Source of the DNA: CAWFZT01 sp963820415
GTDB lineage: Bacteria > Chloroflexota > Anaerolineae > Anaerolineales > Anaerolineaceae
Direction of reading: 5' to 3'
NCBI GenBank assembly: GCA_963820415.1
Contig: CAWFZT010000004.1
Coordinates: 496,001-560,000, forward strand
Length of the DNA: 64,000 bases
The notes under the pieces were generated by a model, which was given only the letters and a program-made list of their open reading frames with translations, ran no database searches and was not told the origin of the DNA. This document shows positions 31,780-41,042 of the stretch, piece by piece (within the stretch, counting starts at the first letter, position 1; every line of letters starts with the position of its first letter). The position numbers and the translations under genes are program-made.

Positions 31780-32934
31780 TTACTCTGATTTATTATTCAG
31801 CGAGGAAGAAATATACCATAAAATGACTTCAGGCGAGCATAAGAACCGTATACGGGGTGCCGCGGCGCCCTCCATCCCAATTCCACGTGTCACATACAGG
31901 GTCATCTCGCCAATTTGCTGGCGACCCGCTTCATACCGCTTGCCGGTCAATGAGGCCGTATAGATGGCGCCGTACAATGGCAATCTGACCTGCCCGCCAT
32001 GGGTATGCCCGGATAACTGAAGATCGATAGCCTGTCTGGCAGCTTCAGGAGCCATGTCCGGGCTATGATAAAGCAAGATCCTGAAATGTCCATCCTCCAG
32101 ATCAGGATTAACCAGCCTTTGTAGGCGCATACTATCCCCCTGAGGGTCATGGCTACAACTCAAGCCTACCAGCTCTATTTCATTACCGTCATAGGAGATA
32201 GTAACCACTTCGTCCTGCAGCCAGCGAACCGGCAGCCCTTTTAACAGTTGCGGAAATAGCTGTGGTAGGTCTACCGCAGGGCTGCCACTAACCAGGTATA
32301 CACCCAAAGGCGCCTGCCATCTACCAATTATATGTCTGGCAGTCTCCTGGGCCTGGGGGTCTTTGAGATAGGAAAAATTCAACACATCTCCGGAGAAGAG
32401 GATTAAATCTGGTTTGGTCTCTTCTATTAATTTTTGCAGTTTATTTTCGCGGTCGGTCAGCCGCTCAATATGCAGATCACCCAGATGCATCAGTCGTAAG
32501 GGGCGGGTGACCTTTAATTTGTCGGAAAACAGGTGTTGTTTAGTAAGCGTAAGATGCTGTGGCTCCAACCAAAAGCTATAAATGACCAGCAGTGATCCAA
32601 TTCCTTGAACGATAAAGGAGATTGTAGGTGGTAAGAACGCAAAAAGCGACCGGAAAAAAGATAGCAGTAACACAGTGGGTTTGACCGGTCCAAAGGATTT
32701 TCCTGCAACGGGAAGAAGGCCAATCAACAGCCAATCTACAAGCATGAATGAAAATATCTCAAAACTGAAAATCCAATTGAAGCGGGTCGAAACAATCGCC
32801 AGGGTTAGCAAGATCATCCCAATAAGTAAAGGAGAAAGGCGTTCAATCTTGTCGCCTGCATGTAACAATGTGTCAAAACGATTTCCGCTGCGGCCAGGAA
32901 AGTTTTTATGGTTGGTTGGGGTGTTGGATGACAA
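31780..32934 (-). CDS. Membrane-anchored metallophosphoesterase, degenerate GNHD motif
   Basis: The 384-residue protein has about three hydrophobic helices in residues 34-120, then a calcineurin-like phosphoesterase domain. Motifs MHLGDLH, LILFSGDVLN and LSGHTHGGQ are intact. Where the family has GNHD (the catalytic Asn-His pair) this protein reads LVSGSPAVDLP, so a key motif is missing. It resembles YkuE/YpbG-like enzymes of the cell envelope. It may have altered chemistry, be inactive, or use another residue. It is divergent from the UbiB-type gene. Confidence 0.85.
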   Translation of the reverse strand: MSSNTPTNHKNFPGRSGNRFDTLLHAGDKIERLSPLLIGMILLTLAIVSTRFNWIFSFEIFSFMLVDWLLIGLLPVAGKSFGPVKPTVLLLSFFRSLFAFLPPTISFIVQGIGSLLVIYSFWLEPQHLTLTKQHLFSDKLKVTRPLRLMHLGDLHIERLTDRENKLQKLIEETKPDLILFSGDVLNFSYLKDPQAQETARHIIGRWQAPLGVYLVSGSPAVDLPQLFPQLLKGLPVRWLQDEVVTISYDGNEIELVGLSCSHDPQGDSMRLQRLVNPDLEDGHFRILLYHSPDMAPEAARQAIDLQLSGHTHGGQVRLPLYGAIYTASLTGKRYEAGRQQIGEMTLYVTRGIGMEGAAAPRIRFLCSPEVILWYISSSLNNKSE

Positions 32935-32954
32935 TGTATTTCCTTACGCTACGA

Positions 32955-32983
32955 TTGTGAGAAGTTTGATTACCTTTTATAAT
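32955..32983 (+). promoter_or_regulatory. Candidate sigma-70-type promoter upstream of the UbiB-family gene
   Basis: TTGTGA at 32955-32960, 17 bases, then a perfect TATAAT at 32978-32983. A second TATAAT lies at 33048-33053, only nine bases before the ATG at 33062, with no good -35. The first is the better candidate. Confidence 0.5.
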
Positions 32984-33061
32984 ACGATGATTTACAAGAT
33001 TGTATAACATCTTTTACAGAATGAACTAAAAAAAAGCTGCAGTAGTATATAATTCCTTACT

Positions 33062-34719
33062 ATGCTCAAGAAGCGTTATCGCAGGATTTTATGGTTTTTC
33101 GCCATAATTCTGCTAAACATGATCTGGTGGGAAATCATTTTACCAATAATTGGTTTACGCCGGCTGGCGCGCCGGGGACGTGCAGAACGATTCCGCCGGG
33201 TTGCTCGCAATTTTCGCGATCTGGCCGTACAAATGGGTGGAGTCATGATTAAGGTTGGGCAGTTCCTTTCCTCTCGATTGGATGTTCTGCCGCGTGAAAT
33301 AACTGATGAGTTGGCTGGATTGCAGGATGAAGTGCGGCCAGAAACGTTCGTAAACATCAAAGCTGTAGCCGAAGCGGAATTCAATGCCTCCCTGGAAGAA
33401 AAATTCTGTTATTTTGAAGAAACCCCTATGGCGGCTGCATCTATCGGGCAGGTGCACCGGGCGCACTTGTGTCCTGAGCCAGGGCAAACCGAGCCTCCAC
33501 CGGTTGTGGTAAAAATCCAGCGGCCGAACATTCAAGAGATCGTCGAAATCGATTTGAAAGCGATCCGCGTGGTCGGCGGGTGGCTAAAGTTTTACCGCCC
33601 GATAAGCAAGCGCGCCGATGTTCCAGCCTTGATCGAAGAATTCAACCGAGTCCTGCATGAAGAAATTGATTATATCAACGAAGGCAAGAACGCAGAAAAA
33701 TTCGCTGAAAATTTTTCCGACCGCTCGAAAGTACAGGTGCCATTTGTATATTGGGACTTCACCACCCGGCAAGTTTAACCCTCCAAGATGTACAAACCAT
33801 CAAGATAACAGATTATACTGCCATCGAATCTGCTGGAATTGACCGGGCAGAAGTTGCCGAAAGGTTATTAGGCACTTACCTCAAGCAAATTTTCGAAGAC
33901 CGCTTCTTCCATGCCGATCCACACCCGGGAAACTTGTTCATCTTCCCGGCTGGCGATAAAGTAGAAGGTGAAAGGCGCGCCTGGAAACTGGTTTTTGTCG
34001 ATTTTGGTATGACTGGTCAGGTTTCAGAAAACCTGTATGAAGGGCTGAGAGAATTGTTGATTGCATTAGGCACCCGCGATGCGGCCAGAGTGATCAAAGC
34101 TTACCAGGAAATGGACGTACTCCTACCTGGGACCGACCTTGACTTGCTGCAGAAGGCCACCAGCCGGGTATTCAGGGTTTTCTGGGGAAAATCGACTCCC
34201 CAAATGATGGAAATGCATAAGGAAGAAGCCCAAAAATTTCTGGATGAATTTGGGGATTTGTTGTATGAGATGCCTTTCCAGATCCCTGAAAATCTGATCT
34301 TACTGGGCCGCTGCTTGGGGATTCTTTCCGGGATGTGTTCCGGTCTCGACCCCAATTTTAATATCTGGACCAGCATTTCTCCCTATGCCGCTAAATTGAT
34401 CGAAGGCGAGAAGGGAACTGGCTGGCAAACCTGGCTGAAAGAGGCTGGTGTCATCATTACCTCATTATTGGGATTGCCACGGCGGGCAGAGACCGTGTTG
34501 GATATCATTGAACAGGGTGAGCTCGAGATCAGGACGCCCTCGCTAACTCACCAGATCACCCGCCTCAATCAAACCCTGAGAAAGTTGGTTGGAGCGATCA
34601 TTTTTGCCGCATTTCTGATGGTTTCCGGACAGCTTTTTCTGGGAGGGCAAGTCTACGTTGCAGGAGCAATTTCGATCATCGCGCTTTTCATCGCTCTATG
34701 GATACTTTTTTCCCATTAG
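33062..34719 (+). pseudogene. ABC1/UbiB-family protein kinase, interrupted by one frameshift
   Basis: Two overlapping frames make one UbiB/ABC1/ADCK-type protein of about 552 residues. The first (33062-33778) has a hydrophobic N-terminus, MGGVMIKVGQFLSSR (the KxGQ motif), MAAASIGQVHRA and VVVKIQRP, and ends TTRQV. The second carries on LTLQDVQTIKITDY, FFHADPHPGNLF and FVDFGMTGQ (kinase-like catalytic loop and DFG), with two C-terminal membrane helices. One missing T in the TTT at 33774-33776 explains the break. Members are atypical ATPases/kinases linked to isoprenoid lipid or quinone metabolism. A sequencing error is likely, since both halves are fully conserved. Confidence 0.9.
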
Positions 34720-34733
34720 CATTAAGAAAAGAA

Positions 34734-34760
34734 AAAGCACGCGACGACCGTGCGTGCTTT
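34734..34760. terminator. Hairpin terminator between convergent genes
   Basis: A 9-bp stem (34734-34742 AAAGCACGC with 34752-34760) and 9-base loop lie between the UbiB-family gene and the small gene at 34792. The minus-strand side is U-rich (UUUUUCUUUUC), the plus side weakly so. Confidence 0.75.
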
Positions 34761-34791
34761 CCCTTTGATTTATTACCGTCAAAAGGTAAAA

Positions 34792-35010
34792 TTAATCGGT
34801 CTTTACTGCCTTATCGATGTGCTCAATGGCAGCATCCAGCATGCTGCGCATGGCTAACAGAAATTCCTTGCGCACCTTGCACCGGTTCTCAATGAAACCC
34901 GGGGGCAGCATATTTTCATAAGTCTTGTGCATAGCTTCGCGGGCAGCTTTCATATGCTGACGAGCTTCTTCGAAATGAGGATCTTTTTCGTGTTCTGTAT
35001 CTTTTTCCAT
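34792..35010 (-). CDS. Small helical hypothetical protein
   Basis: This 72-residue, charged protein is predicted to be mostly helix (EEARQHMKAAREAMHKTYENM and KEFLLAMRSMLDAAIEHIDKAV), with a Pro-Pro-Gly turn in the middle, so it may be a helical hairpin. There is no signal peptide and no recognised family. It is preceded by GGAG and followed by a hairpin terminator, which supports a real gene. Confidence 0.6.
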   Translation of the reverse strand: MEKDTEHEKDPHFEEARQHMKAAREAMHKTYENMLPPGFIENRCKVRKEFLLAMRSMLDAAIEHIDKAVKTD

Positions 35011-35086
35011 ACCTTACTCCATTTCCAGGGGCTGAACTTGCTCCTGATTCATTATAAGAAGAAGAAGGATCGCCGTCAAGAGGCTG

Positions 35087-36997
35087 TCAAGGCCGGATTG
35101 CAATTTGCCAGTTCTGCCGGAAATCCGGCGGCAGGGGGACAGCCAAAGGATTATCAACAATCGTGCCTGAATAAACTGCCCGCAAGTGGAAGTGTTCGTA
35201 GAGCAAATTAGTCAGATAATACATCCGCCGTCTTTCTTCAGGGAAATAGTAATTATGTGTGTCAAATAGAATCCTGAGTAAATCGGGACGCGGCGGAAGG
35301 TGATACGAGTGGCCTTCCGGTTCGTCCAGGTGGATATTGATCAGGTTGGTTAACTGCTGATCGAGGCAGGCTACGAAAAGGCCCACATCATAAAAAGTCC
35401 CTCCGCCATCCCGGTAAAGCTGATTGTTCAAGGCGGTGGGTTCAATATAAGTATTCATGCTCCAGCCGGCCAGGATAGCTTTGATTACTGGCGCGGGCAG
35501 CACTTCGATCTGCCTCCCGGCAAAAAGCATTTTCCTCGCCGTCCTGGTCATGCCTATAAAATCGGTGAAGCCATCGCCGCGCCCTGCCGTAACTGTCAGG
35601 GGTAGGGCGATATCATCAAAAGAAATTTTTTCTGGATACTGGGAACCGGTGTAAGCAGCCAGCCTGTCTTTCAAGAATTCTTCAAGAGGGCCAAGATTGG
35701 CTACACCTTGCCAGAAGCGGGCCGGATTCAAGTTATAACGGATCATCTTTTTCCGTGAGATACAGCCTATGTAATTTTCAAGGTCAGATAGAGCATTTTG
35801 AGCGGCAGGCCGGTAAACATCCGGGTAGAGAGCAGCGGCGATCTGCACGGCATGGAAAAATCCGTTGAGAACGCCGGCCGATACACCATACACCTGGCGG
35901 ACCTCTCCTCCATGAAGCTTCAGCCTGTCATCGATTGCCCGCGTTGATACTAATCCGGCCAGGATGCCCGAGAACCCTCCTGCGCCATAGATGATATTGG
36001 TAGGCTGGTCGAAGGAAATTTGATCCAATTGAGCGTTCAACAAACCTCGAAACTTGTCGATCAGCTCTGCTTTATGTTCCACGGATTGGCGCATATTGGT
36101 GAAGGCTTCTGTGCTGCCCACGTACGGCAGCATGATGTGATAAGCAGCAGGGCTGTGTAAATGCTGCCTTTCAGTCGAACTGGCGCCCACCATACTTTCT
36201 AGCAAGCAATGCCGGTCTCGCAGGTCCAGGTAATAGGATGCCAGTAAATGCTGGTTGCGCTCGTTCTGAGAATGCATTATAAAGGACGAGGTGATCGTAT
36301 TGAGCTGCCAGGACCGGATGGGTGTGTAAGGACTGCTCCTCTGGATACGGTTTGGGTTGCCAGATTCAAGATCAGAGATAATCGCCCCAGCGTCGCTGAT
36401 CGCCGGCCGGCAATCCCGGTACCATTCACCGTTTATACGTCCTGGAGAGGTGGATAAAAGCGTGGACAATGCGCCGATTGTTGCATCCAGGATGGGCGCA
36501 TCCCGGGGAGGCCCAATGTGGACGTATTGATAGTCAAACTGTAAATTGTCATCCGGTTTTCCAAACACGGTGAAAGTGCCATCTTTATCTATCGCGCAAA
36601 TATACAGACGGACCGGAAGCTCAGAAATCAGAGTATTTCTTGAAAAGCCGATTTTCGATAAGTTAAGCTCTATCCAGCGGCGCAAGGGGTTAAGATTGTA
36701 GAATCCCCATTGGGGATTGCGGTTCACCGAGCGAATTTTACCTGAGGGTGCTTTCCTTAAAAAGTCCACAAAAATAGAGATAATATTCGCCGCTTTTCCC
36801 AGGTCTTGCATATCGCGCCTGGAAGCAAGGCTCAAAGAATAAGCGAGCGCTGTCAGTACGCCTCCGCTAATCCCATAGACCCTGTTTGGGTTTTTACCTT
36901 CGTTCAGGAGTATTTGAGCCCAGCCCAATTCTTCGACGATTAATTCCAGATCGCCCAGCTTTGCAGATTGAAAGATAATGGATGGTGAGGTTTTCAT
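35087..36997 (-). CDS. Tandem patatin-like phospholipase-domain protein
   Basis: The 636-residue protein contains two patatin-like domains. Both have the nucleophile elbow: GISGG with S44 in the first and GVSAG with S373 in the second. The second also has an oxyanion-loop-like GAGGFSGIL and the catalytic Asp motif YRDGGG (D530). In the first the equivalent is YRDCR (D195), so the usual DG[GA] is lost and that half may be inactive. There is no signal peptide. Patatin domains are lipid acyl hydrolases, but the substrate here is unknown. It is monocistronic and divergent from the arabinose operon. Confidence 0.8.
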   Translation of the reverse strand: MKTSPSIIFQSAKLGDLELIVEELGWAQILLNEGKNPNRVYGISGGVLTALAYSLSLASRRDMQDLGKAANIISIFVDFLRKAPSGKIRSVNRNPQWGFYNLNPLRRWIELNLSKIGFSRNTLISELPVRLYICAIDKDGTFTVFGKPDDNLQFDYQYVHIGPPRDAPILDATIGALSTLLSTSPGRINGEWYRDCRPAISDAGAIISDLESGNPNRIQRSSPYTPIRSWQLNTITSSFIMHSQNERNQHLLASYYLDLRDRHCLLESMVGASSTERQHLHSPAAYHIMLPYVGSTEAFTNMRQSVEHKAELIDKFRGLLNAQLDQISFDQPTNIIYGAGGFSGILAGLVSTRAIDDRLKLHGGEVRQVYGVSAGVLNGFFHAVQIAAALYPDVYRPAAQNALSDLENYIGCISRKKMIRYNLNPARFWQGVANLGPLEEFLKDRLAAYTGSQYPEKISFDDIALPLTVTAGRGDGFTDFIGMTRTARKMLFAGRQIEVLPAPVIKAILAGWSMNTYIEPTALNNQLYRDGGGTFYDVGLFVACLDQQLTNLINIHLDEPEGHSYHLPPRPDLLRILFDTHNYYFPEERRRMYYLTNLLYEHFHLRAVYSGTIVDNPLAVPLPPDFRQNWQIAIRP

Positions 36998-37175
36998 CTC
37001 TCCTTTATTTTTACCATAAAATGGCCGATTATTATTTGACTTGTCTGGTGATCTGTGTTAATATTTTTTGAACTGAACCCCCAATACAGGCTATTAAGGT
37101 TTGCCGCGGTAACTTAAAAGACACAATTGAAGAAGGGTGGTCGACCTGCCTTGAGTTCAACCTGATTGTAGAATA

Positions 37176-37204
37176 TTGACACAAAGTCTATAAAGATCTT
37201 TATT
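37176..37204 (+). promoter_or_regulatory. Candidate promoter with palindromic operator, arabinose-type operon
   Basis: TTGACA at 37176-37181 is followed after 17 bases by a weak -10, TTTATT (37199-37204). A perfect 14-bp palindrome ATAAAGATCTTTAT covers 37190-37203, overlapping the spacer and the -10, where a repressor would block transcription. The operon starts at 37235. The rest of the 237-base gap upstream shows nothing I can assign. Confidence 0.45.
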
Positions 37205-37234
37205 TCCAGCGAATAACGAGAGAGGATCCATAAT

Positions 37235-38665
37235 ATGAAACCCGTAACTCTTGGTGTAATCGTGGGCAACCGGGGATTCTTCCCTGGTCATTTATGCAAG
37301 ACCGGGCGAAAAACCATTTTGAATGTTCTCGCCGATGAAGGTATTCAGTCTATTGCCCTGGCTGAGGAAGATACGAAGTTTGGCAGCGTTGAAAGTCTCG
37401 CCGATGCGCAACAACTGGCCGATCTGTTCAAAGCCCATCGCGAAGAAATTGATGGCGTAATTATCACTTTGCCCAATTTCGGTGACGAACGCGCCATTGC
37501 CAATACTCTGCGCTGGTCGGGCTTGAACGTACCGGTGCTGGTTCACGCTTTCCCGGACGAGGTGGGGAAGATGGGCATCACAGACCGGCGCGATTCCTTC
37601 TGCGGAAAAATGTCCGCTTGCAATAACTTGACTCAATATGGAATTAAATATTCGCTGACTTCTCTGCACACCATGGATCCGGAGTTTGAAGCATTCCGCG
37701 AAGATTTGCGAAAGTTTGCAGCGATGTGTCGGGTCGTTAAAGGGCTGCGCTGCGCCCGCATCGGTGTAATTGGCGCCAGGCCGGCCGCGTTTAATACCGT
37801 ACGGTTCAGTGAAAAATTACTGGAACGGTCAGGTATTTCAGTCGAGACGCTCGATCTGTCCGAATTATTCGGGCGGGCGAACCGTTTGAAAATGGATGAT
37901 CCACGCCTCAAGGCGAAGATTGAACAAATGAATGCCTACGTGCCCAATGCTGGGGTACCTTCCGAGCCGTTGGTCAGAATGGCAAAATTAGGGACGATCA
38001 TCGATGATTGGATGCAGGCGAATCGCCTGGTAGCCAACGCCATCCAATGCTGGACATCCATGGAGGAATTTTACGGTGTGGTTCCCTGCACGCTAATGAG
38101 TATGAATAGCAACAACCTGATCCCCAGTGCTTGCGAAACAGATGTCACTGGCCTGATCGGAATGTACGCCATGGTCCTGGCGTCCGGGAAACCCAGCGCC
38201 ATCGTAGATTGGAACAACAACTATGGCAGCGATCCGGATAAAGGAGTTATCTTCCACTGTTCAAACTTGCCCAAGGATTTATTCGTCGAGCAGTCTGTTT
38301 CTATCCAGGACGCGGCCAAGATGGATTACCAGGCGATCCTTGCCGGCACGGTTGGCAAAGAAAACACCTACGGCGCTGTAACCGGGCGGTTGAAAGCAGC
38401 TCCGTTTACTTACTGCCGGGTTGCCACAGATGACCTCAATGGGCGCATCCTGGTCTATTTGGGAGAAGGGGAACTGACTGGAGACTCGCTGCAAACCTTT
38501 GGCGGTTATGGCGTGGTGAGGATTCCCAATTTACAGCAACTGCTGGCGTTTATCTGCGAGAATGGCTTCGAGCATCACGTAGCGATAAATCCCTCTTTGA
38601 ATGCCGGCGTTTTGGAAGAAGCCTTCACCAAGTATATGGAGTGGGAGACCTACTATCACGAGTAA
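37235..38665 (+). CDS. FucI-family sugar isomerase (L-arabinose/L-fucose isomerase-like)
   Basis: The 476-residue protein belongs to the L-fucose isomerase-related group, which interconverts aldoses and ketoses with a divalent metal. Visible family stretches include DGVIITLPNFGDE, RIGVIGARPAAFNTVR, the acidic CWTSMEEFYG and SACETDVTG (candidate metal-binding glutamate and aspartate), and GEGELTGD. It is not the classical AraA. Since ribulokinase and ribulose-5-phosphate epimerase genes follow directly, L-arabinose to L-ribulose is the most economical guess. The ATG has GAGAGGA upstream. The next gene begins 15 bases after its stop. Confidence 0.85.
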   Translation: MKPVTLGVIVGNRGFFPGHLCKTGRKTILNVLADEGIQSIALAEEDTKFGSVESLADAQQLADLFKAHREEIDGVIITLPNFGDERAIANTLRWSGLNVPVLVHAFPDEVGKMGITDRRDSFCGKMSACNNLTQYGIKYSLTSLHTMDPEFEAFREDLRKFAAMCRVVKGLRCARIGVIGARPAAFNTVRFSEKLLERSGISVETLDLSELFGRANRLKMDDPRLKAKIEQMNAYVPNAGVPSEPLVRMAKLGTIIDDWMQANRLVANAIQCWTSMEEFYGVVPCTLMSMNSNNLIPSACETDVTGLIGMYAMVLASGKPSAIVDWNNNYGSDPDKGVIFHCSNLPKDLFVEQSVSIQDAAKMDYQAILAGTVGKENTYGAVTGRLKAAPFTYCRVATDDLNGRILVYLGEGELTGDSLQTFGGYGVVRIPNLQQLLAFICENGFEHHVAINPSLNAGVLEEAFTKYMEWETYYHE

Positions 38666-38679
38666 AAATGGAGGATGGT

Positions 38680-40359
38680 ATGGGTAAGACTAAATATGCA
38701 ATTGGCGTCGATTTTGGCACGGAGTCCGGGCGGGCTGTTTTGGTGGATGTCAGCGATGGTCATGAAATTGGGACCGCAGTCCATAAGTACACCAACGGGG
38801 TGATCGACGAGCGCTTACCTGGTACGGATATACGTCTGGACCCGGATTGGGCTCTGCAGGACCCCAACGATTACCTTGAAGTGTTCAAACAGGCTATTCC
38901 AGCGGTAATCAAGCAAAGCGGGATCGCAGCAGAGGATGTTATCGGGATCGGGATCGATTTCACCGCCTGTACGATGCTACCTACCAAGAAAAATGGCACA
39001 CCGTTGTGTTTCTTACCTGAATGGCGTAATAATCCCCATGCCTGGATAAAACTATGGAAACATCATGCCGCTCAACCAGAGGCTAATCGCTTAAATCAGA
39101 TCGCACGGGAAAAAGGCTATAGCTTCCTCAATCGCTACGGAAGTAAGATCAGCTCGGAGTGGTTTTTCCCCAAGGTCTGGCAGATCCTCGATGAGGCTCC
39201 GGAAGTATACGCAGCCGCTGACAGGTTCATCGAAGCAGCCGATTGGGTGATCTGGATGCTGACCGGGGTGGAAACGCGCAATAGTTGTACGGCTGGCTAT
39301 AAAGCGATCTGGTCGAAACGTGAGGGATTTCCTCCCAACGAATTCTTCAAAGCTCTGGACCCGCGCTTGGAGCACGTGATCGACGAGAAGATGACCCATA
39401 ATATTACTCCTTTAGGGAATAAGGCAGGTGGTCTATCGAAGGAAGCTGCTGATTGGACCGGCCTTCGGTCAGGGATTGCCGTGGCGGTGGCCAATGTGGA
39501 TGCGCATGTGTCCGTGCCGGCTTCAGCCATCGTCGAACCTGAAAGCATGGTTATCATCATGGGCACGTCCAACTGTCACATGGTTTTATCCAAAGCAGAG
39601 CACATCGTGCCGGGTATGTGCGGGTACGTTGAAGATGGTATTATCCCCGGGTACATCGGTTACGAGGCCGGCCAATCCTGCGTTGGTGATCATTTTGCCT
39701 GGTTCGTGGAGAATTGCGTTCCGGCGGCTTACCAGAAAGAAGCGGAAAACCGAAAAATGGATATTCACGCTTTTCTGGAAGAGAAAGCCGCCAAATTAAA
39801 GCCAGGCGAAAGCGGGCTGGTAGCCCTGGATTGGTGGAACGGGAATCGCAGCGTATTGGTAGACGTTGACCTGACCGGCTTGCTGATCGGCCAAACCCTG
39901 GCGACCAAACCGGAAGAAATTTACCGGGCTTTGATTGAGGCCACGGCTTACGGAACGCGCATTATCATCGATACCTTCAAGGCCAATGGTGTTCCTGTCA
40001 AGGAGATTGTCGCCACCGGCGGCCTACCGGATAAGAACCACCTGCTGATGCAGATCTATTCGGATGTGGCTGGAATGGAAGTGAAGGTGGCCGCGTCAAA
40101 ACAAACTCCAGCGCTTGGATCCGCCATGTTCGGCGCGGTGGCCGCCGGTAAAGCTGCCGGGGGTTATGACACGATCTTCGACGCTACTCAGGTAATGGCT
40201 CACCAGCGTGCAGAGAAATACCAGCCAAACGCCGAAAACCACGTTATTTATAACCGGCTGTTTGCCGAATACGTCACCCTTCACGACTATTTTGGCCGGG
40301 GCGCCAATGATGTGATGAAGAGACTTAAAGCGCTCAAGGTGGAAGTGCTTCATCAGTAA
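38680..40359 (+). CDS. araB: L-ribulokinase (FGGY family)
   Basis: This kinase of about 559 residues phosphorylates L-ribulose to L-ribulose 5-phosphate. It starts MGKTKYAIGVDFGTESGRAV, with the ATP phosphate-1 motif, and has IGIGIDFTACTMLP, the AraB-type SCTAGYKAIW, a PASAIVEPESMVIIMGTSNCH segment and the C-terminal VATGGLPDKNHLLMQIYSDV of the FGGY fold. Length is normal. The start is ATG 38680 with GGAGG at 38670-38674. It is the middle gene of the isomerase-kinase-epimerase operon. Confidence 0.94.
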   Translation: MGKTKYAIGVDFGTESGRAVLVDVSDGHEIGTAVHKYTNGVIDERLPGTDIRLDPDWALQDPNDYLEVFKQAIPAVIKQSGIAAEDVIGIGIDFTACTMLPTKKNGTPLCFLPEWRNNPHAWIKLWKHHAAQPEANRLNQIAREKGYSFLNRYGSKISSEWFFPKVWQILDEAPEVYAAADRFIEAADWVIWMLTGVETRNSCTAGYKAIWSKREGFPPNEFFKALDPRLEHVIDEKMTHNITPLGNKAGGLSKEAADWTGLRSGIAVAVANVDAHVSVPASAIVEPESMVIIMGTSNCHMVLSKAEHIVPGMCGYVEDGIIPGYIGYEAGQSCVGDHFAWFVENCVPAAYQKEAENRKMDIHAFLEEKAAKLKPGESGLVALDWWNGNRSVLVDVDLTGLLIGQTLATKPEEIYRALIEATAYGTRIIIDTFKANGVPVKEIVATGGLPDKNHLLMQIYSDVAGMEVKVAASKQTPALGSAMFGAVAAGKAAGGYDTIFDATQVMAHQRAEKYQPNAENHVIYNRLFAEYVTLHDYFGRGANDVMKRLKALKVEVLHQ

Positions 40360-40376
40360 TAGCAGGAGAACCTGTG

Positions 40377-41042
40377 ATGTTAGAACCTTTGCGAGAAAAA
40401 CTTTGGCAGCTCCATTTGGAGCTGCCAAAGAACAACCTGGTCGCTTGGACCAGCGGGAATGTCAGCGAGCGGGATAAAGGAACCGGCTACGTGGTGATCA
40501 AGCCTTCCGGCATACGCTACGAAGACTTGCGCCCGGAACACATGGTAGTGGTCGACCTGGATGGGAAAGTCATTGAGGGAAACTTGAAAGTTTCCTCAGA
40601 TACAGCCAGCCACCTGTATATCTACCGCAATCGCCCGGATGTAAATGGGGTGGTCCATACCCATTCGGCATATGCCACGGCATTTGCAGCAGTAGGTAAA
40701 CCTATCCCGGTTTACCTGACTGCTCAAGCTGATGAATTCGGCGGGCCTATCCCTTGTGGTGGGTTTGCCTTGATCGGCGGTGAAGAGATCGGAAAGGTAG
40801 TTCTGGAATCGATTGGGGATTCTAAAGCGGTACTGCTCAAGAATCACGGGGTGTTCACCGTTGGTCCCAGTGCAGAAGCTGCCGTAAAAGCTGCCGTGAT
40901 GGTAGAAGATATCGCCCGTACGGTCTGGCTGGCACTGCAAATAGGTCTGCCGGATGAGATCCCCCCGAAATGGTGGAAAAGCTGCATTACCGCTATACTC
41001 ACGTTTACGGGCAGTAAGCGCTATGACCTCACGGCTAGATGA
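40377..41042 (+). CDS. araD: L-ribulose-5-phosphate 4-epimerase, C-terminal frameshift
   Basis: The enzyme converts L-ribulose 5-phosphate to D-xylulose 5-phosphate. Class II aldolase-fold motifs are present: TSGNVSERD, KPSGIRYEDL, the zinc site VVHTHSAYATAFA and LLKNHGVFTVG. The annotated tail after DEIPP is abnormal (KWWKSCITAIL). In another frame the sequence reads EMVEKLHYRYTHVYGQ and stops at 41015-41017, the ordinary AraD C-terminus. One C missing from the run at 40961-40966 accounts for it. The true product is about 213 residues and its stop would lie before the next gene at 41023. AGGAG lies at 40364-40368. Confidence 0.92.
   Translation: MLEPLREKLWQLHLELPKNNLVAWTSGNVSERDKGTGYVVIKPSGIRYEDLRPEHMVVVDLDGKVIEGNLKVSSDTASHLYIYRNRPDVNGVVHTHSAYATAFAAVGKPIPVYLTAQADEFGGPIPCGGFALIGGEEIGKVVLESIGDSKAVLLKNHGVFTVGPSAEAAVKAAVMVEDIARTVWLALQIGLPDEIPPKWWKSCITAILTFTGSKRYDLTAR

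Noticed and set aside
33048..33064. TATAAT nine bases before the ATG of the UbiB-family gene, suggesting a leaderless transcript
   Set aside because: No acceptable -35 at 16-18 bases upstream; the promoter at 32955-32983 is better.
33771..33780. Programmed -1 frameshift in the UbiB-family gene
   Set aside because: The site has only TTT and no X-XXY-YYZ slippery heptamer; a single missing T is simpler.
40954..41022. Longer N-terminus for the CxxC protein after araD
   Set aside because: This stretch is the araD C-terminus in another frame, and the ATG at 41023 gives the normal family length.
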